Origin: Aralia elata
Taxonomy: Eukaryota; Streptophyta; Magnoliopsida; Apiales; Araliaceae
NCBI GenBank assembly: GCA_034770075.1
Contig: JAVJAP010000356.1
Span: 124,001 to 188,000 of the forward strand
DNA length: 64,000 nucleotides
Direction of reading: 5' to 3'
The notes under the pieces are model-generated. The model made no database searches. It was not told where the DNA came from and saw only the letters and a list, made by a program, of their open reading frames with translations. Below are positions 21,345 through 33,558 of this stretch, in pieces (within the stretch, counting starts at the first letter, position 1; each line of letters opens with the position of its first letter). Position numbers and translations under genes: made by a program.

Positions 21345-24081
21345 GTTATCTCACTTAAACTTCAAAAGCATGTCAAGACTTGCCTCCAATGACCTAGTTG
21401 CAGGACTGCCAAAGCTAAACTTCATCAAAGAGAAACCCTGCAAAGCATGTCAGTTTGGTAAACAAATAAAAAGCTCATTCAAAAGCAAAGCAATCAACTC
21501 AAATGATAAGCCCCTTATGTTACTCCATATGGATCTCTTCGGGCCTATCCCAACTACAAGCCTTGGTGGAAAGAAATACTCTCTGGTGGTTGTGGATGAC
21601 TACACCAGATTTACATGGGTATTCTTTTTGAGCTCTAAGGATAAAACCAGCTCTCACTTGATCAAGCTGTTCAAACTTGTCATGAATGAGAAAGAAGAGA
21701 AAATCAAAACCATAAGGAGTGATCATGGAAGAGAATTTGATTTCACAGGCATAGAACTTTACTGTGAAGAAAATGGCATCAATCACAACTTCTCAGCCCT
21801 AAGAACTCCACAACAAAATGGAGTAGCTGAAAGGAAGAATAGGACATTGATTGAAGCAGGAAGAACATTACTGGCAGCTGCTCAACTCCCTGAGTACTTT
21901 TGGGCAGAAACTGTCAACACTGCATGCTACACTCAAAACAGGTCTCTCATTCACTCCCTTCTCAAGAAGACTCCCTATGAATTATGGAAGGGAAGGAAGC
22001 CAAACATTAGTTACTTTCGTGCATTTGGTTGTTTATGCTACATCCTCAACAACGGCAAAAAGTATCTAACCAAATTCCAACCCAAGTCAGATGAAGGTAT
22101 CTTCTTTAGCTATGCTACAGACAACAAGGCCTACAGAGTATTCAACAAGGAGTCATTAAGTGTTGAAGTCTCTATTCATATCACATTTGATGAGTCAGAA
22201 TCAAAGAAGAAAACCTCCTCACTCAATGATTCAGCAGAGGAGGACTCTACGATTACTAAGTCCAAAATCGCAGAGTTAGGCTCTACGATCGTCGAGCCAG
22301 AAGGAGAAAGCGCAGAGCAAGAAGAAGCAAACGTAGATCTCACTATGCCTGACAATGAGTCTCTACGACCTGAACCAGAAATTAACTTGGAAGAACTCAG
22401 ACAAGAAGGCACTAGAACTGATGTTCTAAGAAGGAGAAAGTGGACAAAGGATCACACTGAAGATCTGATAATTGGGGATCCTAATGCAAGAGTCAGGACA
22501 AGATCAACAACTCAAAATGAATACATCTACCTAAGCTTTCTCTCTCAAATAGACCCCAAAAAGGTAGAAGAAGCCTTAGGAGATTCAAGCTGGATAGAGG
22601 CAATGCATGAAGAGCTCAACCAGTTTGAAAGAAGCAAAGTCTGGAGACTAGTTGAAGGGCCAACACAACATCCAGTCATAGGCACCAAATGGGTCTTTAG
22701 AAACAAGATGGATGAAGATGGGGTTATCACAAGGAACAAAGGAAGACTGGTAGCTAAAGGATACTCACAAGAAGAAGGGATTGACTATGATGAAACCTTT
22801 GCTCCAGTTGCAAGATTGGAAGCAATCAGAATCTTTCTTGCCCATGCAGCCCACATGAAATTCAAAGTCTTCCAAATGGATGTTAAGAGTGCCTTCCTAA
22901 ATGGAGAACTCCAAGAAGAAGTCTATGTAGAACAACCTCCAGGTTTTGTCAATCCAATTCTTTCTAATTATGTTTATAGATTAGACAAAACATTATATGG
23001 ATTAAAACAAGCACCTAGAGCATGGTATGAATCACTCACTAACTTTCTCACGGAAAAAGGATTCACTAGAGACAGAGTAGATACCACTTTATTCCTAAGG
23101 AAACACAAGGATAAATCACTTTTAGTTCAAATCTATGTGGGTGATATAATATTTGGTTCTACTGATGAAAAATTGTGTGAAAGGTTTGCCAAGCTAATGC
23201 AGAGTAAGTTCGAAATGAGCATGATGGGAGAACTGAATTTCTTCCTTGGACTTCAAGTGAAACAAACTGATGAAAGTATATTCATCAACCAAGCCAAATA
23301 CATCAAAGACCTATTAAAGAAATATGGCATGGAATCAGCTTCCATCATGAAAACTCCCATGACACTTGCAACCAAGCTTGACAAAGATGAGAAAGGTAAA
23401 AGCATTGACATTACTCAATACAGAGGTATGATTGGATCTCTCCTTTACCTAACTGCCAGTATACCAGATATCATGTTTGCCACTTGTATTTGTGCTAGAT
23501 TGCAAGCTGATCCTAAAGAATCTCATTTGTTAGCTGTAAAGAGGATCTTCAGGTATCTTAAAGGAACACCAAATTTGGGACTCTGGTATCCCAAAGAGTC
23601 ACCCTTTGAGTTAACGGGATATTCAGATGCTGACTATGCAGGATACAAGATAGACAGAAAAAGCACGAGTGGTACATGTCAATTTCTTAGAAATAGACTT
23701 GTCTCCTGGTTTAGCAAAAAGCAAAACTCAGTTTCAGCCTCTACTGCAGAAGCTGAGTATATTGCTGCAGGCAGCTGCTGTGCACAAATCCTATGGATGA
23801 AAAATCAGTTAGCTGATTATGGATTTGAGTTTAAATCTATCCCAGTTCATTGTGACAATACTAGTACAATTGCTATAACTCATAATCCTGTCATGCATTC
23901 AAGAACCAAGCATATAGATATAAGATATCATTTCATAAGAGATCATGTGCAAAGTGGAAGTATAGCATTGCATTATATTCCTACTGAGAATCAGCATGCT
24001 GATGTATTTATAAAACCCCTAGATGAATCTAGATTCAACATGCTGATAAGTGAACTTGGAATGCTAAATTTACATCCATAA
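21345..24081 (+). CDS. element B pol, second half: integrase, RT and RNase H (open, RT-inactive)
   Basis: The frame continues from 12337 once A is removed; the first Met is at 21370, giving 903 codons. The integrase finger ends KACQFG. The DDE triad is at residues D55 (LHMDLFGP), D118 (IRSDHG) and E154 (GVAERKNR). RT runs from about 440 (WVFRNKMDEDG) through MDVKSAFLNGELQEEVYVEQ and YGLKQAPRAWY. Its catalytic YVDD box reads YVGD: codon 23140-23142 is GGT instead of GAT. RNase H follows (GYSDADYAGYKIDRKSTSG, SASTAEAEYIA, HCDNTS, ENQHADVFIKPL). There is no internal stop over 2.7 kb, yet reverse transcription would be blocked. The region at residues 280-350 is variable and contains CTCTACG motifs. 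Confidence 0.93.
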
Positions 24082-24544
24082 TATTATGCTTTGAAATCTA
24101 CTAACTCTACAGAAAGAAAGTTCGTAGAGTAACGAAAACTGGAAAAACAGCTCAAAGGAAATCAAGCTGCCGAGACGTACTCTACGATCGTCGAGAAAGT
24201 TGGAGATTGTAGAGTAGAAAGGACTCTATGATCACCGAGAAATACTCTACGATCGTCGAGCAAGATGGAGGTCGTAGAGTAAAAAGGGTTCAAGAATGAA
24301 ACGTAGAGCTCAGAAGAAGCTAAGGGCAAAACAGTCTTTTCCCTTCGACTTAAAATGAGCACGTACCCAACACGTGACTCCTAGCCCACTCAACAGAAAA
24401 AGAGGGAAGTTTTCACTAACTCATTTCAAATTATTTCTTCTGAAAAACTTTTCCTCTCCATCTTCGCTGAAATCCTAGTTCTCCGCTTTAATCGAACTCT
24501 GAGCAAAGTTCGTCCTTGTGCAGTAACATCAAAGAAATTCTCAA
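24082..24544 (+). promoter_or_regulatory. spacer ahead of ORF3 with CTCTACG/CGTAGAG inverted motifs
   Basis: This stretch holds five exact CTCTACG or CGTAGAG heptamers (24123, 24180, 24245, 24273, 24302), two of them inside ACTCTACGATCGTCGAG. A CACGTG core is near 24370. Then comes a CT-rich, leader-like stretch up to ATG 24545. It could promote or process a separate ORF3 transcript. I see no convincing TATA box. Confidence 0.5.
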
Positions 24545-27500
24545 ATGGCACTCTCACCAGTCATCTCAGGGAACTCCCTCGACTTTGAAGATTTTGCTTT
24601 AGCTGAAACAAAGTACAAGAGAATCATCTCCTTGCTGCGACGATCAGGACTCTACGAAGCCCTCGACACCAACACTCTGATATATCCAGCATTGGTGAGA
24701 GAATTCTACTCAAACGAAATTATTGGAGACGGAATCCTGTCCACGAAAGTCAAAGGGATCCCACTTCAGCTATGTGCCTCAGAGATCAATGTAGCCCTAG
24801 GTTTCAAAAATGACGGGCTCACAACTATCCAGTTCATCAACACAGAAGAAGGGCTGCGAATGCACCATGAGAACAACCCAAGGCTCAGGGGATTAAAGAA
24901 AAAGGAATTCCCTCAAAAGTATGAATTCCTTGCTGATATTGTTGGTAAATGCATTTTATGCAAAGATTCAGCTCATGATTCTGTCAATGACACTCAGCTC
25001 AGAATCATGACTGCTATTGTGAAGAAGATCCAACTAAACTATGGTGCTCTTCTCTTAGAATGGATTGAAAACTGGATATCAAATGATGGAAAGACCCAAT
25101 GGGTAAGGAAAATATTTTATGGCAGGTTCATAAGCATTATTATTCAGAAGGCACTAGGAGACCACATTGGGGATGATGAAGGAGAGGCCATAAATGTCCA
25201 CAAAAGGATCACTCAAAAGCTGTTTGTGAACTGGAAAAGAAATCCAGCTGGGAATCTGAAATCAACTCAGACAGAAGACAGTGAGAAGACTCAAAGTGAA
25301 GTCAGAAAATCGTCCATGAAAAATATGTCTGTGGTAGAAGAAGAAACAAATGAAGTTGAACAGGATTTGCCAGCTCTAACCAGAAAAAACAAAAGGAAGA
25401 AGAAAGTGATGTCCCAGACTGAAGAGGAACCATAAGGGTCATCGAATGAAGGACCCACATCACCGTTTGCTCAAGCAAGGCCCTCTCTATCTTCTAAAGC
25501 AAAGAAGAAAAAGAGAAAACAACTGGAAGAATGCAGTGGAGAATCACAACCAACCTTGAAGGTATACCATAAGAAGGGAAAACGCAGCTCCAAACAAAGC
25601 CTTCCTACGATCGCTGAGGATACTCACTCTACGTTCGTAGAGTTGAGAACTGAAGAAGCTGCTGAAGATGCTGGTCAACCTGGCACTATGGCCATTTTTG
25701 CTGAACCATTGGCCGAGAAGGTTGCTGAACCCAAGCCAAAGAAAATGAAGAAGAAACTGATGACCTTAGCTCAAAAAGAGCTTAATGAAGCAATGCTAAG
25801 GATTAATGAGGAAGAAATGAGACTGGCAGATCAAACCGTCGCTCCAGCTGAGGGGGAGCAACAAGAAATTAATAATCAAGGAGGTGCTCACACTGAGGGG
25901 GAGACACCTAATGTACAGATTGAGGGGTAGCAATCTGAAGATCAATATAAAGATCCCTCCATCCCTGAAGGAATTGATGCTCATACTGGTCAACAGGAAG
26001 AAGAGGAAGAAAGAATAATTGATCAGAATGAGGTTGTGGTGATTAGTGATAGAACAAATGATGAAGATGAGGATGACAGCCTCGAAATCATTGCTGAAGG
26101 CAGAAATGGAGAAAGGCATTACACCTATAACTGCCTTTTCAACTACTTACCAAGAATGCCACTTCATCAAGCACTTATACTCAACTCATGGGATCACATG
26201 TTCTGGGCTTTCAAGACCTATCTAGCCATTTCAGTGCTTGCCCAACAATACCCCAACATTGAATCCTTTGCTCAAAAGCTGTTGACCAACCATCCGTGTC
26301 AAGTCAACGAGCAAAAGGTATACTTCGTTCCCTCCTCATTTAAATTAAAACACTCTCCATTACCATTTTACTATCGTTTTGATGAGATACCGAGATGGAA
26401 TGAGGCCATCTGTGACCTAAGGAATCCTATTCCAGGTACAGGGTCTCAAAACTCTGTCCCTGATGAACCAAATGCTCAACCATCTTCGGCCATAAAGCCC
26501 CCAACTTCTATGATTGATGCTCAGCCTAATCCTTAAACACAATTTGTAGAGTCAACTCACTCTACGATCGACTCCATGATCGTAGAGTGTGCTGATCCTA
26601 CAGACATCAATCAAACTACTTTCTCTCCCACACTTCAAACCACTGCTAGTGATATCCCATCCTCCTCTCAAAATGAATATTTCAACTTGGCCATTGCTCT
26701 GGCAAATCTTCAAGAAAGCAATAAGGAAGCATCTACACCGGAAATCAAGCAAATTCTTGAGCGGGTCAAACTCATCCCCACAAAAGATGAATTGACTAAT
26801 CTTACTGTGGGAATGACTAAAGACATGGAAGAGAATCTTGCAGCTAACTCTCTCATCCTCCATAGAAGATTCAATGAGCTTGTTGATGCTGCCAATGCTC
26901 ACACCAACAATTTTGGTACTGAGCTGACCAAACGATTAAGGGAAATCATCAAGGGAATTGACGAACGGCATTGACAGAAGGGACCAGCTATATAAAAAGG
27001 AAATTGCTGATCACAAATCCGCAGTTATCTCCCTTCAGGAGTCCCAGATAGCTCAAAACAAGCTAGTAACTGAGAAACGTTTTGATTTGATCACATCCAT
27101 CAACAACTTTCAGCGCCTATCTCTTCAACAGATGGAAAGGACTGACAATTCTCTCGCCCTTATGCACCAGCAATGAGAGAGGACCGAAGCTCAGTTCGTA
27201 GAGCAAAGAGCTGACAATACTCAGTCCCGGTCACAAATGCAAGAATTAGTGCGAGGTGTTGAGAAACTCTCCCAAGAAGTAAGAAGGTTAGATGCTGACA
27301 TAAAGGGGGAGAAATCAAAAGGCAAAGAAAAGGGGGAATCTAGCAGCAGAGGAAGAGAGCAACCGAGGCCAAGGCAGAACAGGCAATCAGAATCATCAAT
27401 ACCAGGTGGAGAGGAGCCCATAGATGCAATTCCCATAAGAAGTGAACTTCCTGGATCCTACAGAAGAATGCCTGATGTAACTCCAACAAAAGTTCGCATA

Positions 27501-27761
27501 CCATCAAGAAATCCTACAGTGTTAAATAGACACTTGCGTGGAACTCACCTATATGGTGAAGAAGGAAGTCACATGCCCTCCTCTGGCCGTGGTCGAGAAC
27601 AGATTGAAGAATTCCAGCAGATGACTGAAGAAGGCAGGGAAATTTACAGAAGAAGAACGGCATATGAAAGAGCCAATCCCCCAAGGGCCTCAAGAGGAGC
27701 AACGAGGAAGGAAAGGCTAAGGTTTGAAATCCTTCGTAAATATTCCCTTTCACTGTATTGA
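24545..27761 (+). pseudogene. element B third ORF, env-like / plant transposon protein type (broken)
   Basis: ATG 24545 (MALSPVISGNSLDFEDFALA) opens a protein whose N-terminal third (YPALVREFYSNEI, then LQLCASEINVALGF) resembles the putative plant transposon protein domain found in third ORFs of SIRE and Athila elements. The middle is Lys/Glu-rich. The C-terminal part has a coiled coil (26700-27180) and a basic, Arg-rich tail (27237-27761). All of it is one frame to about 26950 with stops at 25433, 25928 and 26534. It then shifts by one base, with a further stop at 27174. Intact it would be about 1070 residues. The role of such ORFs is not settled; I see no clear membrane anchor. Confidence 0.75.
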
Positions 27762-27944
27762 TGGAATTGATGAAACTGATAAACAATGTAATATTTATTC
27801 TATCATCAATAAAATTCATGATTTCGTCTAGAAATACAGTTGCTCACTTTACCTTAAGACATGTTTATTTTCTGAAAAGCATCTGCATTAGAACTGATCA
27901 TATGATTCAACTACTGGTTATGTCAACATCAAATAGGGAGAGAT
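27762..27944 (+). other. 3' untranslated region and polypurine tract of B
   Basis: A short non-coding stretch ends in AAATAGGGAGAGAT directly before the LTR. This serves as the plus-strand primer tract. Confidence 0.7.
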
Positions 27945-29691
27945 TATTAGGAATCATAGTTTAAATTTGATGTTGTGCACTCAATGAATATGTATATCAG
28001 TAGCTAAGTCTGTAAAGTCCTTAAAGAAAAACATATGTACAAGGACTTAGGAATTTGTAGATCAAATGTTGGACGATCTAAAGCTGTACTTAATATCTGT
28101 AATGTCCAAGCAAATTGTAAAGTCCTTTTTTTGAAGGTGATGTACAAAGGACTTAGAATCGAAAAGATCAAGGTTGTTAGGTTGATCTTATGTGCTGATC
28201 ATAAAGGACTGTCATACTCCAAGTAAAAGGACGTAGAGCTTCCTCAGCAGGACGCAGAGCTTCCTCGGCAGGACGTAGAGCTTTGTCGGCAGGACGCAGA
28301 GCTTCCTCGGCAGGACGTAGAGCTTTGTCGTCAGGACGTAGAGCTTCCTCGGCAGGACGTAGAGCTTTGTCATCAGGACGTAGAGCTTCCTTGGCAGAAC
28401 GTAGAGCTTTGTCGTTAGGACGTAGAGCTTCCTCGGCAGGATGAAGAGCTTCCTCGTCAGGACACAGAGCTTCCTCGACCGGACGTACAGCCTTGTCAAC
28501 AGAACGTAGGGTTGTCTCTGCGTCTCAAGACAAACCATCATATTGAAGAGAAGCCTATGCCAGAATGTACAGACTGAATCAGCACCTTCTATGAAGACCA
28601 TGAAGACAGGACTTTGATGCTTTATCAGAATGATCAAAAAGGGGGAAACATGAAGATCACATTGAAAATATCAGCAAGCATCAAACGACTGAGCAAGAAC
28701 GTGGAGTCAGACGTCAGACAAGCAACTCAGATCTGAGAATGAATATTCTAAGTTGCCCATAACAGAAAGTCAATAGAATGATCTGCCCAAGATAGTTACT
28801 GAATATTAAATAAATGAGTGGGGAGCAAACATCTACAGTCTGCAGAAACTCAGAAGCATTATACTAATGGGACCTGACTCACCCCACTACTATAGTCAAT
28901 AAAGAATAAACTATTCTTAAAACTCAGCAACACATCTCAATGGAAGAAACAGATGCAACGACCACATTTCAACGGGAAGATTCTCAAGAGCATCTACATA
29001 AGGCAGAAGGATTGAAGGTTTAAGTTAAGCAAGAACAACGAAAAAGAAGATCATACTTGAAACACTATTATTCTACAATCCAAGAGGAAACATCTTGCTT
29101 CGCTGCTAAGTTTATCAAACCTTATGCTTCAAGCAACTCAGTAACAACAAAACAAATCACTCTTCATCAAGTGAAAGGGTTAATAGGTGACCAACCCAAG
29201 ACAAGTTTGCTGGACTTATGGAGTACCAAAGGGTACCAAGGATTCCAAGGCTGCTGGTCTTAGATTATAGAGTTCCAAGGCCGCTGGCTTTGAAGAGTAC
29301 GTTGAGTACTGGTGTTCCAGGACTGAGGGTCTTGAAGGAATCTTTGTGATTCAGTTGTAACGATATCCTTAGTGGATTTGCTACTCGAGGAGTAGAATAG
29401 TGGAGTAGGAGTCTTGTGTGCTCCGAACCACTTAAAGCATTGTCTCTATCTCTTTGCACTTATTAATTGCCATCACTGCTACAACTGTTTTATCACTGCT
29501 TTACTATATTCTCCACTACTGTTCTATTTTCTACAAGGGGTTCTTACAAATCATATTCCGTTGTGCTTAATTATTGGATACATTAACTAAACTGTTAAGT
29601 CATCTTTTTGAAAAGAAAAAGAAAACACAAAGTTTTAAAATATCTATTCAACCCCCCTTCTAGATATCTTTTGTGCCTCTGGAAACTAACA
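27945..29691 (+). repeat. 3' LTR of element B
   Basis: This 1747-bp LTR starts TATTAGGAATC and ends GAAACTAACA, followed by CCGAG (29692-29696). It differs from the 5' LTR mainly by one missing 21-bp unit and scattered substitutions. Its TATA box has become TACATAAG near 28997. Confidence 0.92.
28229..28501 (+). repeat. 21-bp tandem array in the 3' LTR of B, 13 units
   Basis: Thirteen 21-bp units with the GGACGTAGAGC core, in the same place as the 14 units of the 5' LTR. Order and sequence of the units differ, so the array has changed since insertion or during reverse transcription. Confidence 0.95.
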
Positions 29692-29696
29692 CCGAG

Positions 29697-31713
29697 TTTC
29701 TGCATCCCGAAGAGCATGATTGACATAATAAACAGGAAATTATTTTCCTCCTGCCTCCCAAAGTAGTATCGCTCCAACCACCAACGGGCTTGCTGCCAAA
29801 TACAAATACAAGGGTTCCGAAGGGACCGGCTTCATCAAAAGAGGTGCCAAAGATAGATATTTTTTTATTCCCTAAAAGACGTCTTCACACTCTGAAGTCC
29901 ACTGAAAAGTCTTCTCATTCTTTGGCCCCTTTAATGTATCAAAGAATGACAAACATCTCTCCGCCAATTTAGACATAAACCTCCTTAAAGCTGCTATCCG
30001 ACCCGTCAACCGTTGTATATCCTTGAACGTCTGAGAGACTTCATGTCCAGAATGGCCTTGATCTTCTCCGGATTTACCTCAATGCCCCTTTTTCTCACTA
30101 AATACCCAAGAAACTTTCCCGAACCGAGGCCGAAGGTGCACTTCGTCAGGTTCAGCCTGATGTTGTATTCCTTAACTGTCTAAAAGCAGTCCTCCAGGTC
30201 ATCCAAGTGTTATCTAACTGATTGGCTCTTGACAATCATATCATCCATATAAACCTCCATGCTTCGGCCTAGCTATTTCCTGAACACGTAGTTCATCATC
30301 CTTTGATAAGTGGCACCGGCGTTTAGCAATTCGAAAGTCATCTTCTTATAAGCATAAATCGCCCGATGCGTTATAAAGGCCGTCTTTGGGATATCCTTCT
30401 TATGCATTAAAATTTGATTGTATCCCGAAAAGGCATCCATGAAGCTCAACAACGCGTACCCCGATGTGGCATCGATCAACTGGTCAATGTGTGAGAGTGG
30501 GTAGAAGTCTTCGGACACGCCTTATTCAGATCAGTATAGTCAATACATATTCTCCACTTCCCATTCTACTTTTGAACCAATACCACGTTCGCCAACAACT
30601 TAGGGTAGTCGATCACAAAAATAAAATCGGCCGCTAATAACTTGGCCACCTCATCATCAATGATCTTCTACCATTTTGGGACAAAGATCCTCCTCTTTTG
30701 CTGAATTGGCTTCTTAGTAGGGTCTACATTCAGTTTATGCACAACAACTTTCTCGTCAATCCCTGGCTTGTCGTTGGCTCCCATGCGAAAATATCCTCGT
30801 ATACCTGAAACATCTCGATCAATCCCATTTTGAAAGGCTACTGCAGACCCGAACCAATCTTTATTGTCTTATCTTTCTTCCCCGGGATCAGCTCAATGTC
30901 TTCAGTTTCTTCGGCTGACAAGGTGAGGGGTTCTGTGCTTCCTTCAGTAAAGGGTTCTACCTCGATTGCCATCGTCTGCCTTTGTTTACATCTCCTAACA
31001 ACCGAAGATATCAACGAATTCCTGTAGCACCTTCGAGCTATATCCAGATCACCCTTAACTTCGCCAAATCCACTCGACGTAGGGAACTTCATCTTAAAAT
31101 GAGGAATGGAAGTCACCACCTGCAACACCATCAATGTAGGTCGTCTCAAAATAACATTGTAAGTAGAATCGACATGGATGACAAAGAACTTGATATTGAC
31201 CTCCACCTACTGAGGAGCCGTCCCAAAAATGACTGGCAACTCGATGGTTCTTGCTACCCAAACCGGATCATTACCGAACCCGTACAATGGAGGCTCCTGC
31301 CCGACCTCCATCTTCTTACCTCCTAGGTCTAGCCTCTGGTAAGCATGGGCATACAATATGTCGACAGAGGAGCCATTGTCGATCATGATTCGCCTCATAT
31401 CCATGGATCTGACTTGGGCAGTAATGGCCAGGGCTCCCTCTCATATAGCTCGATAGGTTCCGATGGATAATCCTCATCGGTGAATGATATCACAATGTCA
31501 GGATATGGCCATTCCCTCTTTGCAGGCTGTTCGGACACTGTCATAACTTAATCCAATATCCCTCGTTGTTTCTTTCCAGCTACTTTCCCAATCGAACCGC
31601 CTGTTATCACATCTACCACTCCTCAAATTACCGGGGCCGGTTCGAATTGAGGCTTTGGGTTCTGCTGTGTACTCCATTGGTCGTCGTCCTTCTCGAAGCC
31701 CCTCGACCCACAA
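29697..31713 (-). pseudogene. minus-strand Tat pol: protease and reverse transcriptase (broken)
   Basis: Read from 31713 down. The protease is near 31400 (RRIMIDNGSSVDILY, with Asn where Thr is usual in DTGSS, and ending before NVILRRPTL). RT includes MSEDFYPLSHIDQLIDATSG and FMDAFSGYNQILMHKKD (30518-30400), then the catalytic YMDD box in MEVYMDDMIVKSQS near 30245, which is intact. The RT C-terminal part (LNLTKCTFGLGSGKFLGYLV) and the start of RNase H (YYFGRQ..., then NHALRDAETR as adapted at the junction) run up to the CCGAG site. Several stops and frameshifts break it (for example at 31498, 31207, 30838 and 30273). Confidence 0.85.
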
Positions 31714-31717
31714 CGAA

Positions 31718-33486
31718 CTAAACTAACTCCCCGCTCTGCACATTCGTCTCAATTAATGCTTTCAGATTTTTGCAATCCTCGGTGGAGTGTCCAATAGCTT
31801 GATGATAGTCGCAATATTTGTTCTGATTTCCTCGATCTCGATGAGTACTCAGGCATGGTTTGAAATACGGCTTGTCTCTCATATGTTCTAATATTGTTGC
31901 CCGAACCGTGTTGAGGCAGGTGAACACCTTGCTGACTTTTCTGTTCAGGAAAGGCAGACGTCCTCCTCCCGAACCCCCATTAAAATATCTCTTCGGCAAG
32001 TCTTCCGTTCTATTATTGTTATCTGACCTGGTAAGGTTGTTCTTGTCCCGATCCTTCGGCCTCTCCGCCGTATTTGGCTTCAGACTACACATGGCCTCTT
32101 CAATTGTGATAAATTTATCTGCTTTGTCATAAGCTTCGGCCAAGTCCTTCGGGGCATTGAACATCATATCCTTTACTAACTTCTTCAATTTCACAACATC
32201 TAGTCTGGTGGTAAAATATCCGAGGGCCTGAGGACCGTTCAAATTCGACAATGCTCCGACTGCCTCTCGGAACCGTCTTACGTACTGGCCAAGTGTCTTA
32301 TTGGAGTATTGCCTTATTTGCATTAAAGAGGCTGTTGGCTTTTCCCTCCTTTTATTACTCCCGAACCGACTATGAAACCTATCACAAAGCTCCTTCCATG
32401 ACGAAATAGAGTTCGGGAGCAGAGATGTCATCCACTGCCGAGCCTCATTCCTCAAAGTTGTAATAAACATCTAACACTTGGCAGCATCAGAGTAGTCATA
32501 GTAGTTCATCAGCCGGTCATATGCCTGGCTATGATCAAACGGGTCTCCCGTCCCATCGTAATTCTTCATGTGCGGGACCTTCTTACTAGGATTGGTCCGA
32601 ACCCGATCGATTTCTAGGGAGAATGGCGAAGTCAAACTTATCGAAGCCTCCTTCCCCTGGTTAACTATTGCGAGCACCCTCTCCAGCTCTGCAACCATCC
32701 AGGCTAAAGCCTCGGGATCTACTGTTCGAGGGGATGACTCTCGCCTATTCCCGTCCTTCCGGGCATGTGCCTCGGGAACTTCTGTTCGAGAGGATGGCTC
32801 TTGCCTATCCTCGTCCTTCCGGGCTGGTGCCTCGGGAATTTCCCTTCGAGGGGATGGCTCTCGCCTATCCCTATCATGATCCGGAGAGACCCTTCGCCTC
32901 TCTTTTCGGATCTTCCCTTACATCCACTGTTTGCTTCTCGAGAGCGGCTCCGCTGCCTGTTCCTGTCACGGGATCGACTTTGTTAGCCGATCCTCTCCTG
33001 AGAGCGACTCCTAAGCCTGCTCCTTTCATGCCGAGAACCGTCCGAACAGTATATATTGGATCGGTCCCTTGGCGAAACTTCCTGACACCGATAACGACTG
33101 GAGGAAACTTCTTCTCCATCTAACAACAACGCCAACTGCTTATCCAACTCTTTCTGCTGAAGGCGTATGGCTTCTACGACGTCTTTTCGCCGTTGCATCC
33201 TTTTGGCCAGTATTGTCTCCCTTTCGTCACAACTTTGACCCGACTTAGAATTCTGGTCTTCGGCACGGCTATCATAACCTGACGTCTTTTGAGTGGTCGA
33301 GAACAATTTTCTCTTGATGATCGTCGTCCGTGGATCGGTTGGGCCCACTGAATGACTTTGGGGGCCCAGCCTATCTGATATACTCCTTGACGGTCCCAGT
33401 CTATCTTTGACCGAGCCTCTGGATTGAAAAAGACTAGTCGTAGATTCACCATGTGCGGACACCGTCTTTGCCTTACTTGACACCAT
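31718..33486 (-). pseudogene. minus-strand Tat gag (broken)
   Basis: ATG at 33486 opens MVSSKAKTVSAHGESTT. The N-terminal half is Ser/Arg-rich and charged, with an in-frame 60-bp tandem repeat. The core matches Tat gag: VPHMKNYDGTGDPFDHSQAY, then WMTSLLPNSISSWKELCDRF, then IRQYSNKTLGQYVRRF. A zinc-binding motif, YCDYHQAIGHSTEDCKNL, lies near 31780. The frame stops at 32983, changes frame by 32698, meets a TAG at 32471-32473 and ends at 31718. Gag would form the virus-like particle. Confidence 0.85.
32700..32880 (-). repeat. 60-bp in-frame tandem triplication in Tat gag
   Basis: Three units about 60 bp apart (GCCTCGGG at 32709, 32769 and 32829 on the + strand) encode a repeated 20-residue Pro/Arg/His-rich segment (core HPLE.KFPRH) in the disordered gag region. 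The length keeps the frame. Confidence 0.8.
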
Positions 33487-33539
33487 TATTTCTAATCAAT
33501 AAATACTGTGTGATTGAAAATTATCAAACACTAAAGAGG

Positions 33540-33558
33540 CCCTCCTTCTAGCGCCAAT
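33540..33558 (-). other. primer-binding site region of the minus-strand Tat element
   Basis: Directly inside the 5' LTR the minus strand reads TTGGCGCTAGAAGGAGGG. Its position and its TGGCGC start are those of a gypsy primer site. I do not name the tRNA. Confidence 0.6.

Larger units (their letters stand above)
8000..29691 (+). mobile_element. SIRE-like Ty1/copia retrotransposon B with a third ORF (hosts element A)
   Basis: LTRs at 8000-9767 and 27945-29691 and a perfect CCGAG duplication define it. Behind the 5' LTR is TGGTATCAGAGC, complementary to the initiator tRNA-Met 3' end. Gag, protease, integrase, RT and RNase H occur in copia order, followed by a spacer and a large env-like third ORF (24545-27761). 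Long LTRs plus a third ORF point to the SIRE/Maximus lineage. The span is 21.7 kb. Without element A and its duplication it is about 12.7 kb. Both LTRs start TATTAG instead of the usual TGTTAG. The element is dead: gag has stops, protease is frameshifted, RT has lost a catalytic Asp and ORF3 is broken. Confidence 0.93.
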
